A stretch of DNA of 6,107 nt, from positions 1 to 6,107 of the forward strand of contig CAADYQ010000030.1 of assembly GCA_900753295.1 (NCBI GenBank), in the 5' to 3' direction. The notes beneath the pieces were generated by a model. It ran no database searches and was not told the DNA's origin. It was given only the letters and a program-made list of their open reading frames with translations. The stretch comes from Clostridia bacterium (GTDB lineage: Bacteria > Bacillota > Clostridia > Oscillospirales > CAG-272). This document shows positions 1 through 5,412 of the stretch, one piece after another. Each line of letters starts with the position of its first letter. Positions within the stretch are counted from its first letter, which is position 1. Position numbers and translations under genes: made by a program.

Positions 1-662
1 CCGCCGATATCGGATACAGCCGCATCGGCTCCGCACCACAGCACACGGCCGCGTGAGGTTATGTAGCTGTCTCCGACAGCCGCCGTGACCTCAAAGCCGT
101 TCCCGCTCACGGTGTACGCACCGTCGTTCACAGCGGTATCCACCTCCGAGAACAGCGCACAGAATTCACCGAGAGGCAGATAAGCCATGCCGTTTATCCG
201 CGCCGCAAACCCTTCGGTAAGCTCGTTATCGTTCACACAAAGTGAAAGCGGCGTGCTGTCATCGGGATACGCGGGCGTCCACGGCGCCGCAGTCTCTGCC
301 GGTGCGGTCTCCTCCGGCTCGGTGTCGGTTGACGGAAGACTCATCTTTGTCTCCTCCGGAGTCTCACCGTCAGCACATAAAACGGTCTCCCACAGCCTTT
401 TTACATCGGGGCGGACATTTACAATATCGTCAAATATCCCTCCGGGGATATAAGCACCGCTGTCCGCAGCGGTTTCTGGCGGCTCGGTCCCGACATCGGC
501 AGTTCCGGCAGAGACGCCATGCGCGTCCATGCCGTGACCTTCACTGATGTGACCGTCACTAATGTGACCGTCACTACCGAATGACGCCGAAACTATCCCC
601 GCCGTCGTAATGATAACCGACAGCACAACGGAGATGATCGCCGCAATAAGTGTTTTTTTCAA
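1..662 (-). CDS. Secreted or membrane-anchored protein with stalk-like (copper amine oxidase N-terminal-like) domain, partial, TTG start
   Basis: The frame is open from a TTG at 662 to the window edge (220 codons) and the C-terminus is missing. An in-frame TAA three codons upstream leaves TTG as the only usable start. An AGAAAGG ribosome site (677-683) lies 14 bases away, rather far. Residues 1-27 form a basic start (MKKT) plus a hydrophobic stretch, so a signal peptide or N-terminal anchor. Residues 30-44 are a glycine/histidine repeat (SDGHI, SDGHI, SEGHG). Residues 55-140 are acidic, rich in Thr, Pro and Glu, and look like a linker (TEPEETAPAETAAP). From about 140 on, the pattern ING-x-x-YLPLGEF followed by alternating strands (YTVSG, FEVTAAVG, YITSRG) resembles the stalk domain of Clostridia surface proteins, which often precedes a cell-wall hydrolase. 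That hydrolase is inference, because the relevant part lies outside. It lies 66 bases behind the lipoprotein gene and is probably co-transcribed. The reading frame is secure and the function is not. Confidence 0.8.
   Translation of the reverse strand, partial: MKKTLIAAIISVVLSVIITTAGIVSASFGSDGHISDGHISEGHGMDAHGVSAGTADVGTEPPETAADSGAYIPGGIFDDIVNVRPDVKRLWETVLCADGETPEETKMSLPSTDTEPEETAPAETAAPWTPAYPDDSTPLSLCVNDNELTEGFAARINGMAYLPLGEFCALFSEVDTAVNDGAYTVSGNGFEVTAAVGDSYITSRGRVLWCGADAAVSDIG
534..578 (-). repeat. Three tandem copies of a 15-base unit inside the stalk-like gene
   Basis: Three consecutive 15-base units (534-548, 549-563, 564-578) differ from their neighbours at two positions each. Fifteen bases keep the reading frame, and the repeat encodes the Gly-His motifs just after the membrane segment of the leftward gene. 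Two copies contain the short palindrome GTGAC-C-GTCAC. This looks like slippage-driven expansion of a histidine-containing linker. Copy number may vary between strains. Confidence 0.85.
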
Positions 663-728
663 TACAGTTTACCGTACCTTTCTTTTTGCTCGAAAAATGC
701 TTTATATATAAAAGATAACGAATACTAT

Positions 729-1268
729 TTAACGTCTTTCGTCCGCTTCATACCAGATGATCTCAAGCCTCATGCCGTCACGCGTAACAATGCTCACAGG
801 ATGTCCGCTTGCGGGATCTATCACCACTTCCGCTCCGTCATCGAGCCGTATCACGGTGCGTGTCCCTTCGCCGCTCTTCACAGTCTCCGCCGACAGCACC
901 GTTCCGGTTAGTGAAAATGCATCGGCAGGCGCCAGCATTTCGGCAAACACATCGCCCGGAAGCTCAAGGTCGGAATATGTAAGCAGCTCTTTTCCCGCCG
1001 TGCGCATGACCGCGATCCCCTCAAGCCCTACCGGAGAGGTATATTCGACGCGCACAGCGCGCGGCGAACCATCGGACGGCATGGCAGAAAGCTCTATCAG
1101 CGCACCGAATTCGGTGTCTCCAAAGCATCCCTTTACCTCGGCATGCGCCGCAGAACGCTGATATGCCAGCATATCGGCATCCGCGACCGGCGTACAGCCT
1201 GTCTGAAGAAGCGCAAGAACTGCCGCAAGCGCAACAATGTATTTTTTTATACGGTGCATATATTCCAC
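729..1268 (-). CDS. Lipoprotein of about 20 kDa, possibly LolA-like or GerS-like
   Basis: The protein has 179 residues. The start is GTG at 1268, chosen because GGAGG (1278-1282) sits 9 bases upstream. An ATG three codons later (1259) would be 18 bases from it. Residues 5-24 form a signal peptide (basic HRIKKY, then a hydrophobic core) ending in the lipobox LQTGC, so Cys25 should be lipidated and the mature protein tethered outside the membrane. The rest contains no enzyme motif. It alternates short strands (AEVKGCFG, FGALIELS, VRVEYTSP, TRTVIRLD, AEVVID, LEIIWYE), as expected for a half-barrel of the LolA/GerS kind. The gene is divergent from alanine racemase. In Clostridioides difficile the germination lipoprotein GerS is a neighbour of alr2, so a GerS-type role is possible but rests on context and rough fold impression only. 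Lipoprotein is secure, family is not. Confidence 0.88.
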   Translation of the reverse strand: MEYMHRIKKYIVALAAVLALLQTGCTPVADADMLAYQRSAAHAEVKGCFGDTEFGALIELSAMPSDGSPRAVRVEYTSPVGLEGIAVMRTAGKELLTYSDLELPGDVFAEMLAPADAFSLTGTVLSAETVKSGEGTRTVIRLDDGAEVVIDPASGHPVSIVTRDGMRLEIIWYEADERR

Positions 1269-1294
1269 GGCATTCTTCCTCCGCTCTTTGCTAC

Positions 1295-1300
1295 ATTATA
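1295..1300 (-). promoter_or_regulatory. Probable -10 box for the leftward lipoprotein operon
   Basis: On the minus strand this is a perfect TATAAT, 12 bases before the GGAGG ribosome site of the lipoprotein gene. No good -35 hexamer is seen at 16-18 bases (GCATAT or similar), so it may be weak, activator-dependent or use another sigma factor. It directly abuts the -35 box of the rightward alr promoter, so the two promoters should interfere with each other. Confidence 0.45.
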
Positions 1301-1329
1301 TTGCAAAGCAGATGAAAATATGCTATAAT
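1301..1329 (+). promoter_or_regulatory. Extended -10 housekeeping promoter for alr
   Basis: A -35 hexamer TTGCAA (1301-1306, 4 of 6 to consensus), a 17-base spacer, then TATAAT (1324-1329) preceded by TG one base away (1321-1322), the extended -10 motif. Transcription would begin near 1336, giving a leader of about 190 bases before alr. The geometry is exactly that of a sigma-A-type promoter. Confidence 0.65.
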
Positions 1330-1335
1330 TATGGG

Positions 1336-1526
1336 GGAAAGGTTTGCTCGTTTTCAAGGCACGAAGCATATTATACTACTGTTGCACTTGCAATGCAAAT
1401 TTTATTCCTGATATATCCGTTGCTTACATTATTTTTAATCAATATTTGGTTCACCGCTGACTGTACTTGCGTATTATCACTTTTTTGTCATGCTCAGTCA
1501 GCAATTTCGCTCCGAAAGGATTCCCC
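1336..1526 (+). promoter_or_regulatory. Long untranslated leader of alr with an 8-bp inverted repeat
   Basis: If transcription starts near 1336, the alr mRNA has about 190 bases before its start codon. The leader is AT-rich and holds no convincing gene. A perfect 8-base inverted repeat, GCTGACTG (1456-1463) and CAGTCAGC (1495-1502), encloses a 31-base loop and ends 12 bases before the AAAGGA ribosome site (1515-1520). No known riboswitch was recognised and no terminator with a U-tract lies behind the stem. If it acts, control of translation is the likelier mode. An inverted repeat of this size could also arise by chance. Confidence 0.35.
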
Positions 1527-2735
1527 ATGATGCATTCATACAAGCTGTATTCCTCCCTGCCGGAGCTTACCACGCATAAGATCTGGGCAGAGATCGACCT
1601 TGACGCACTGCGCGGAAATTACCGTGCGCTCTGTCAAGAGATAAGACGCACCACTCCTGACTGCCGCATGATGTGCGTGGTAAAGGCAGATGCCTACGGT
1701 CACGGGATCGACGCGTGCGTTGACGCGCTCCTCGGCGAGGGCTGTGATTTCTTTGCGGTCTCCAGCATCGAGGAGGCGATCGCGGTGCGCCAGGTCTGCC
1801 GCTCGGTAAACTCCGATGCCGATATACTCATCCTCGGCTACACGCCCGCCGAAGAAGCGACCACGCTTTCGCGCAGCAATATAATCCAGACTGTTTTCTC
1901 GCTCGAATATGCGCGGGCGCTTTCGTCGCGGCTCTCCGCCGCCGGGCGTTCCCTGCGCGTACACATGAAATTTGACACCGGTATGAACCGCATCGGCTTC
2001 CCCGCGCACAACGCGGAGGAGACCGAGCGCTCCGCGCACGAGATCGCAGAAGCGGCGGCACTGCCCGGCATAATCGCCGAGGGTGCATTCACGCATTTTG
2101 CCCGCGCCGACGAAGCTGACGGTGAGGCACGCACCCGCGAGCAGGCGGAGCGTTATTTCGCGTTGCTCGGACGCGCGCGCACCCTCGGCGCCAACCTCAG
2201 CGTAAGGCATATCTGCAACAGCGCCGCCTCACTGCGATTCCCGGAATATCACCTTGACATCTGCCGCCTCGGCGTTCTGCTTTACGGAGCCGAGCCGTCC
2301 GGGATGTTCGACTTCGGCGTAAGACCCGTTATGCGTCTTTGCGCAAAGCTCTCACAGGTACACACCCTGCGTGCAGGCGAGCAGCTAAGCTACGGCGGAA
2401 CATTCACCGCAAAGACCGACATGCGGATAGCCACACTGCCGATAGGATATGCCGACGGCTTTATTCGCGCGTATTCCGGTGCGCGGGCTGTCATTCGCAC
2501 GGCAGACGGCAAATTGCTGGGCGATGCACGCGTGATAGGCAGGATATGCATGGATCAGTGCATGATAGACCTCGGCGACATTGACGCACACACAGGCGAC
2601 ACGGCGGTCCTTATCGGAGAGCCGGGACAGCTCGATGCTCTTGCGGCGCTTGCCGGAACAATAAACTACGAATGTCTTTGCCTTATCTCGGCACGTGTCC
2701 CGCGTCTTGTACGCGACCCCGGCGCCGCGTTCTGA
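1527..2735 (+). CDS. alr: Alanine racemase
   Basis: PLP-dependent enzyme interconverting L- and D-alanine, supplying D-alanine for peptidoglycan (or, in some Clostridia, acting in spore germination). The protein has 402 residues from ATG 1527, which has AAAGGA 6 bases upstream. ATG 1530 is equally plausible. An in-frame TTG at 1467 would add 20 unrelated residues and is rejected. The N-terminal barrel starts with WAEIDLDALRGNY. The PLP lysine is K53 in VVKADAYGHG. KFDTGMNRIG carries the family's carbamylated lysine (K148) and substrate arginine (R155). DICRLGVLLYG holds the arginine facing the pyridine nitrogen. Catalytic tyrosine Y289 lies in LSYGGTF, and GRICMDQCMIDL holds the conserved Met-Asp pair (342-343). 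Every key residue is present, so it should be active. The family usually has 370-390 residues, and the extra length is an N-terminal extension of about 15. It leads the rightward gene group. Confidence 0.97.
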   Translation: MMHSYKLYSSLPELTTHKIWAEIDLDALRGNYRALCQEIRRTTPDCRMMCVVKADAYGHGIDACVDALLGEGCDFFAVSSIEEAIAVRQVCRSVNSDADILILGYTPAEEATTLSRSNIIQTVFSLEYARALSSRLSAAGRSLRVHMKFDTGMNRIGFPAHNAEETERSAHEIAEAAALPGIIAEGAFTHFARADEADGEARTREQAERYFALLGRARTLGANLSVRHICNSAASLRFPEYHLDICRLGVLLYGAEPSGMFDFGVRPVMRLCAKLSQVHTLRAGEQLSYGGTFTAKTDMRIATLPIGYADGFIRAYSGARAVIRTADGKLLGDARVIGRICMDQCMIDLGDIDAHTGDTAVLIGEPGQLDALAALAGTINYECLCLISARVPRLVRDPGAAF

Positions 2736-2769
2736 TATCCTTTCCGCGCATGCGGTAAACTACATCAAA

Positions 2770-4113
2770 ATGAAAAAAGTAAAAAAGTATTTTCTCCTTT
2801 TTGCGCTTGCGGCGGTCATGCTCCTCTCGTCCTGCAACGCCTCCCTCCCCGGAGGCAGGCATGACGTGACAACTTCCCGCCCGGCGCAGACCGACAGCCC
2901 TCCCGAGACCTCGGGAAGTCCGTCGAAAATAATCATCACACCCTCTGAAACGGGAAAGCCCGGCTCGTACAGCGGGTACACCTTCCGTGTGCTTGAAAAA
3001 GCAGGCACCGATCGCCCGCTCACCGTTGAATCGGATGCACTGCAAGGCACTCTCGGCGCAACGGTAACGGTGTACAGCTCCGCGAAGCCTGCCGATGACG
3101 TGAGCGCCGCCATGCTTTCCGGCGGTGAAGCGCCCGACGCGATGCTTTTGCCGCTCGACGAGCTTTCATCCCTCTTCCGTTCGGGCTACCTTGAAAATCT
3201 TGCGGCTCTCGGCATCTCCCCGCTTTCCGACGGCTTTCAGTACTCACCGGCGGCGAGTCTTGCCGTAACGGGAAGATACTATATCGCGTTCGGCGATATC
3301 TCCCCCGACTCGATCCTGTCGATCCACGCGCTTAAATGCGATATCCCCGCAACGCTTTCAAACGAGATCCATGCAATTTTCGGCAAGGATATACGCGATG
3401 CGGCGCTTGCGGGTGAATTCACGACAGAAAATCTCATGCGTGCGTTGAAGGATTCCGAACTTATCACCTCGTCAACGTCCAAGGACACCGTGCTCTTGGT
3501 CGCCGATGACGATGAAGACCGCGCCGCACTCGCGCTGTTGAGCGCGGCGGGCGGAGCATTGATAGATCTCAGCACTGATGCGGCGGGACTCCTGACGGGA
3601 TCGGCAGAGTTTTCATCGGCATACCTGAACGCCTCGAATATATATACCTACGCGGCGGACGACGGCTCGTCGGTCTTCTCTGTTGAAAAATTCGGCAGGA
3701 CCGATGACGAGCATTGCTATCTTCCTCTCCCCAAGGCGGACGCCGGGGAAGGCTACCGCTGTCTTGCCGATCCGGAAGGAACATACGGTTGGGCGGTACC
3801 GCTCGGCGTTGAGCACGGCAAGCGGACCGCGGATATAACTACGGCGCTGTTTGCCGCGTCCGTGAATACCGCCGACAGTTATTTTTCAACGCTCACAGAG
3901 GATGAGACCGGCACAAAGCTCGCGCGGCTGATCTTCGCCTCGCGCGTTTACAGCATATCCGATCTGTACGACTGGGGCGGTCTTTCGTCAGACGTATCCG
4001 GCGGCATACGCTCCGGTAAAACAGCAGGGGCACTGCTTGAGGACAGCAAATACGCGCAAAAGAGCGAGGCTGCTCTTGCGGCGATAAAAATATTTACAGA
4101 CCGCCTGCGCTGA
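2770..4113 (+). CDS. Extracellular solute-binding-protein-like lipoprotein
   Basis: The protein has 447 residues from ATG 2770. A GTG at 2695 in the same frame would add 25 residues before the signal peptide and overlap alr, so it is rejected. No clear ribosome site precedes 2770, and coupling to alr (34 bases upstream) may help. Residues 1-21 are a lipoprotein signal (MKKVKKYF, hydrophobic core, lipobox LSSC) with lipidated Cys22. Residues 30-65 are a Ser/Thr/Pro linker. The body, about 67-447, follows the two-lobe pattern of ABC-transporter solute-binding proteins: a short β-rich start (GYTFRVLEK), SGGEAPDAMLLP, LSSLFRSGYLENL, a PLPKAD region leading to GTYGWAVP, and near the end ISDLYDWGG, a motif common in Clostridia members. 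No permease or ATPase gene is adjacent, so substrate and even transport are unknown. It could be a sensor or an orphan binding protein. Confidence 0.82.
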   Translation: MKKVKKYFLLFALAAVMLLSSCNASLPGGRHDVTTSRPAQTDSPPETSGSPSKIIITPSETGKPGSYSGYTFRVLEKAGTDRPLTVESDALQGTLGATVTVYSSAKPADDVSAAMLSGGEAPDAMLLPLDELSSLFRSGYLENLAALGISPLSDGFQYSPAASLAVTGRYYIAFGDISPDSILSIHALKCDIPATLSNEIHAIFGKDIRDAALAGEFTTENLMRALKDSELITSSTSKDTVLLVADDDEDRAALALLSAAGGALIDLSTDAAGLLTGSAEFSSAYLNASNIYTYAADDGSSVFSVEKFGRTDDEHCYLPLPKADAGEGYRCLADPEGTYGWAVPLGVEHGKRTADITTALFAASVNTADSYFSTLTEDETGTKLARLIFASRVYSISDLYDWGGLSSDVSGGIRSGKTAGALLEDSKYAQKSEAALAAIKIFTDRLR

Positions 4114-4135
4114 CGGGTATTCAAAGCCGCACAAT

Positions 4136-4163
4136 AAAAAAAGCCGCGATGCTCACACCGCGG
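4136..4163 (-). terminator. Canonical intrinsic terminator reading leftward, with no leftward gene
   Basis: On the minus strand an 8-bp stem (4163-4156 with 4151-4144, one G·U pair) closes on the four-base loop TGAG and is followed by C and seven U (4142-4136). On the plus strand the G·U becomes an A·C mismatch and no T-run follows, so the signal points left. Nothing coding leftward is seen between here and the recombinase at 5389. Confidence 0.6.
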
Positions 4164-4201
4164 ACCGTAAAGTCATTTATTAAAAGGAAGTGTATCATAT
4201 A

Positions 4202-4426
4202 ATGAAGAAAACATACCGCACAGAGGTCAGAATGTCCGAGGAGCTTATAAGAAAGCTCCTTTATATCAGCGCCGCCGAAGGGCGCACACCCAACAATCAG
4301 TTCCTTTTCATGCTGCGCGGGAACATACAGTACTTTGAACGCACGAAAGGCAAGATACCCGCAGACAAACTGGCGGCGATAGATCTTTCCGAATACGACT
4401 CCGACACGCCCGAGGACAAGCAGTGA
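4202..4426 (+). CDS. Small ribbon-helix-helix (Arc-like) putative DNA-binding protein
   Basis: The protein has 74 residues from ATG 4202. AAGGAAG (4184-4190) lies 11 bases upstream. A GTG at 4190 overlaps that site and is rejected. Residues 4-10 (TYRTEVR) fit the DNA-contacting β-strand of a ribbon-helix-helix fold. SEELIRKLLYISAAEG (12-27) fits helix 1, and RTPNNQFLFMLRGNIQYFERTKG (28-50) fits the turn and helix 2, as in Arc/MetJ-type proteins found as small solo genes in Clostridia. The acidic tail after residue 52 is probably disordered. Such proteins bind operators as dimers of dimers. The target is unknown, and self-regulation of the RHH-SDR pair is a natural guess. The stop codon is interlocked with the start of the next gene, so the two are co-translated. 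No promoter is clear in the 88 bases upstream. Confidence 0.78.
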   Translation: MKKTYRTEVRMSEELIRKLLYISAAEGRTPNNQFLFMLRGNIQYFERTKGKIPADKLAAIDLSEYDSDTPEDKQ

Positions 4427-5271
4427 TGCGCTACGATATAGACGGCGCGTGCGTTTTACTGAGCGGTGCATCATCCGGGATAGGTCTTGAGCTTGCGCGC
4501 ACGCTGGTGAGAGATCACGGATGCCGCGTGATAGGCATTGCACGGCGCGAAGCAAAGCTGCGCGCCGCCGAAGACATGATAAATTCGGTCGCGCCGCGCG
4601 CCGCGCGGGGCGGATATTTCGGATACCGCATATTTGACGTGACAGATCCTGACGGCTGGCGTGCGTTGGCGCACGAGCTTGAGGATGCCGGGATCATTCC
4701 GGACGTGCTGATAAACAATGCGGGCGTACTTCCACCGTTCGCGCGTTTTCCGCTTGAGGGCGGCGCGGATGCGGTCCGGCGCGTGACCGAGCTGAATTTC
4801 CTCTCTCAGGTCTATGCGGCGGAGATCATGCTGCCGCTCATAATGCGTTCTTCGCGCGGCGCAATAGTCAATGTGTCAAGCTCCGCCTCGCTTTGCGCAC
4901 TACCCGGATGCGCCGCATATTCAGCGTCCAAGGCGGCGTCACGCGCCTTTACCGAGGCTTTGGCGTCCGAGTATCGCGGCAGGCTTTACATAACGTCGGT
5001 ATGCCCAGGCTTCACTAAGACCCCTATATTCGACCAACAAAAGCCGGAGATCGCAAAATTCCTGCGTTTTTCTGCCTCACCGGAGCAAATGGCAAAAAAG
5101 ATACTCCGCGGCATAAGACGCGGACAAAGCCTTATCGTCCGCGGCGCTGACGCTCATGCAATGAGTGCGGTATACCGGATAGCGGGCACCTCCGGAGAAG
5201 GTCTGTGCGCTTCGATCCTGCGCATATTCGGCGGCACGGCATTTTCGGAATGCTTTGAAAAGACCGAATGA
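4426..5271 (+). CDS. Short-chain dehydrogenase/reductase (classical SDR)
   Basis: A soluble NAD(P)H-dependent oxidoreductase of 281 residues. ATG 4426 shares bases with the preceding TGA, and GAGGA (4412-4416) is 9 bases upstream. A GTG at 4423 is possible. The Rossmann cofactor motif is SGASSGIG (13-20). Arg40-Arg41 right after strand 2 (IGIARREAK) suggest NADP(H) rather than NAD(H). Other SDR marks are DVTD (71-74), NNAG (97-100), Asn124, serine in VNVSSSAS (149-155), the catalytic YSASK (Tyr165, Lys169), and the SVCPGFTKTP turn (191-200). All four catalytic residues (Asn, Ser, Tyr, Lys) are present. The C-terminal part (about 225-281) has a hydrophobic segment. This arrangement resembles the DltE/YqjQ-like group of uncharacterised SDRs. 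The substrate cannot be read from the sequence. Its 3' end borders the mobile element but appears intact. Confidence 0.93.
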   Translation: MRYDIDGACVLLSGASSGIGLELARTLVRDHGCRVIGIARREAKLRAAEDMINSVAPRAARGGYFGYRIFDVTDPDGWRALAHELEDAGIIPDVLINNAGVLPPFARFPLEGGADAVRRVTELNFLSQVYAAEIMLPLIMRSSRGAIVNVSSSASLCALPGCAAYSASKAASRAFTEALASEYRGRLYITSVCPGFTKTPIFDQQKPEIAKFLRFSASPEQMAKKILRGIRRGQSLIVRGADAHAMSAVYRIAGTSGEGLCASILRIFGGTAFSECFEKTE

Positions 5272-5308
5272 GCATCACGTGCTTACATGGTGTAAAAAAC
5301 ATATGCTT

Positions 5309-5337
5309 TTGACAGCCAATAAAAATGCCGGACTAAT
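5309..5337 (+). promoter_or_regulatory. Possible promoter with perfect -35 box feeding the border hairpin
   Basis: TTGACA (5309-5314) followed after 17 bases by ACTAAT (5332-5337), a poor -10 lacking the first two consensus bases. A start near 5344 would make an RNA of only about 70 bases that ends in the hairpin terminator at 5364-5412. The weak -10 makes this uncertain. Confidence 0.3.
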
Positions 5338-5363
5338 GCGGCGGTGACTTAGGAAAACATTGA

Positions 5364-5412
5364 AGCAAGGAACGGTGTAGCTTAACAGCTATGCCGTTCT
5401 TTGCTCTTTTTT
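5364..5412 (+). terminator. Strong rightward intrinsic terminator overlapping the recombinase stop codon
   Basis: A 19-bp stem (5364-5382 with 5387-5405) closes on loop TAAC (5383-5386) and is followed by C and six T (5407-5412). In rightward RNA all 19 positions pair, three as G·U. In leftward RNA those three become A·C mismatches and the tail is only a broken T-stretch, so it acts mainly rightward. The right arm encodes the last residues and TAG (5391-5389) of the recombinase on the other strand. It would stop SDR transcripts from entering the element antisense. Confidence 0.85.

Noticed and set aside
187..547. Two rightward open frames over the left end
   Set aside because: They are antisense to the leftward stalk-like gene. 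Their products are low-complexity Ser- or Arg/His-rich shadows.
1382..1398. Three TTGCA half-sites including TTGCA-A-TGCAA in the alr leader
   Set aside because: Short and AT-rich. No known operator was recognised, and chance occurrence is likely.
1536..2210. Long leftward open frame of 224 codons opposite alr
   Set aside because: It mirrors the codon structure of the certain alanine racemase gene, has no recognisable motif and no ribosome site.
4198..4203. TATAAT overlapping the ATG of the RHH gene
   Set aside because: It would require a transcript starting inside the gene, no -35 is present, and a good ribosome site upstream shows the mRNA begins earlier.
4121..4555. Leftward open frame of 144 codons across the RHH gene and SDR start
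   Set aside because: The product lacks domain character and runs opposite two well-supported genes. It also ends downstream of (past) the leftward terminator.
5277..5300. Imperfect hairpin followed by an A-run after the SDR stop
   Set aside because: The stem needs two bulges and no T-run follows rightward, so it is not a credible terminator.
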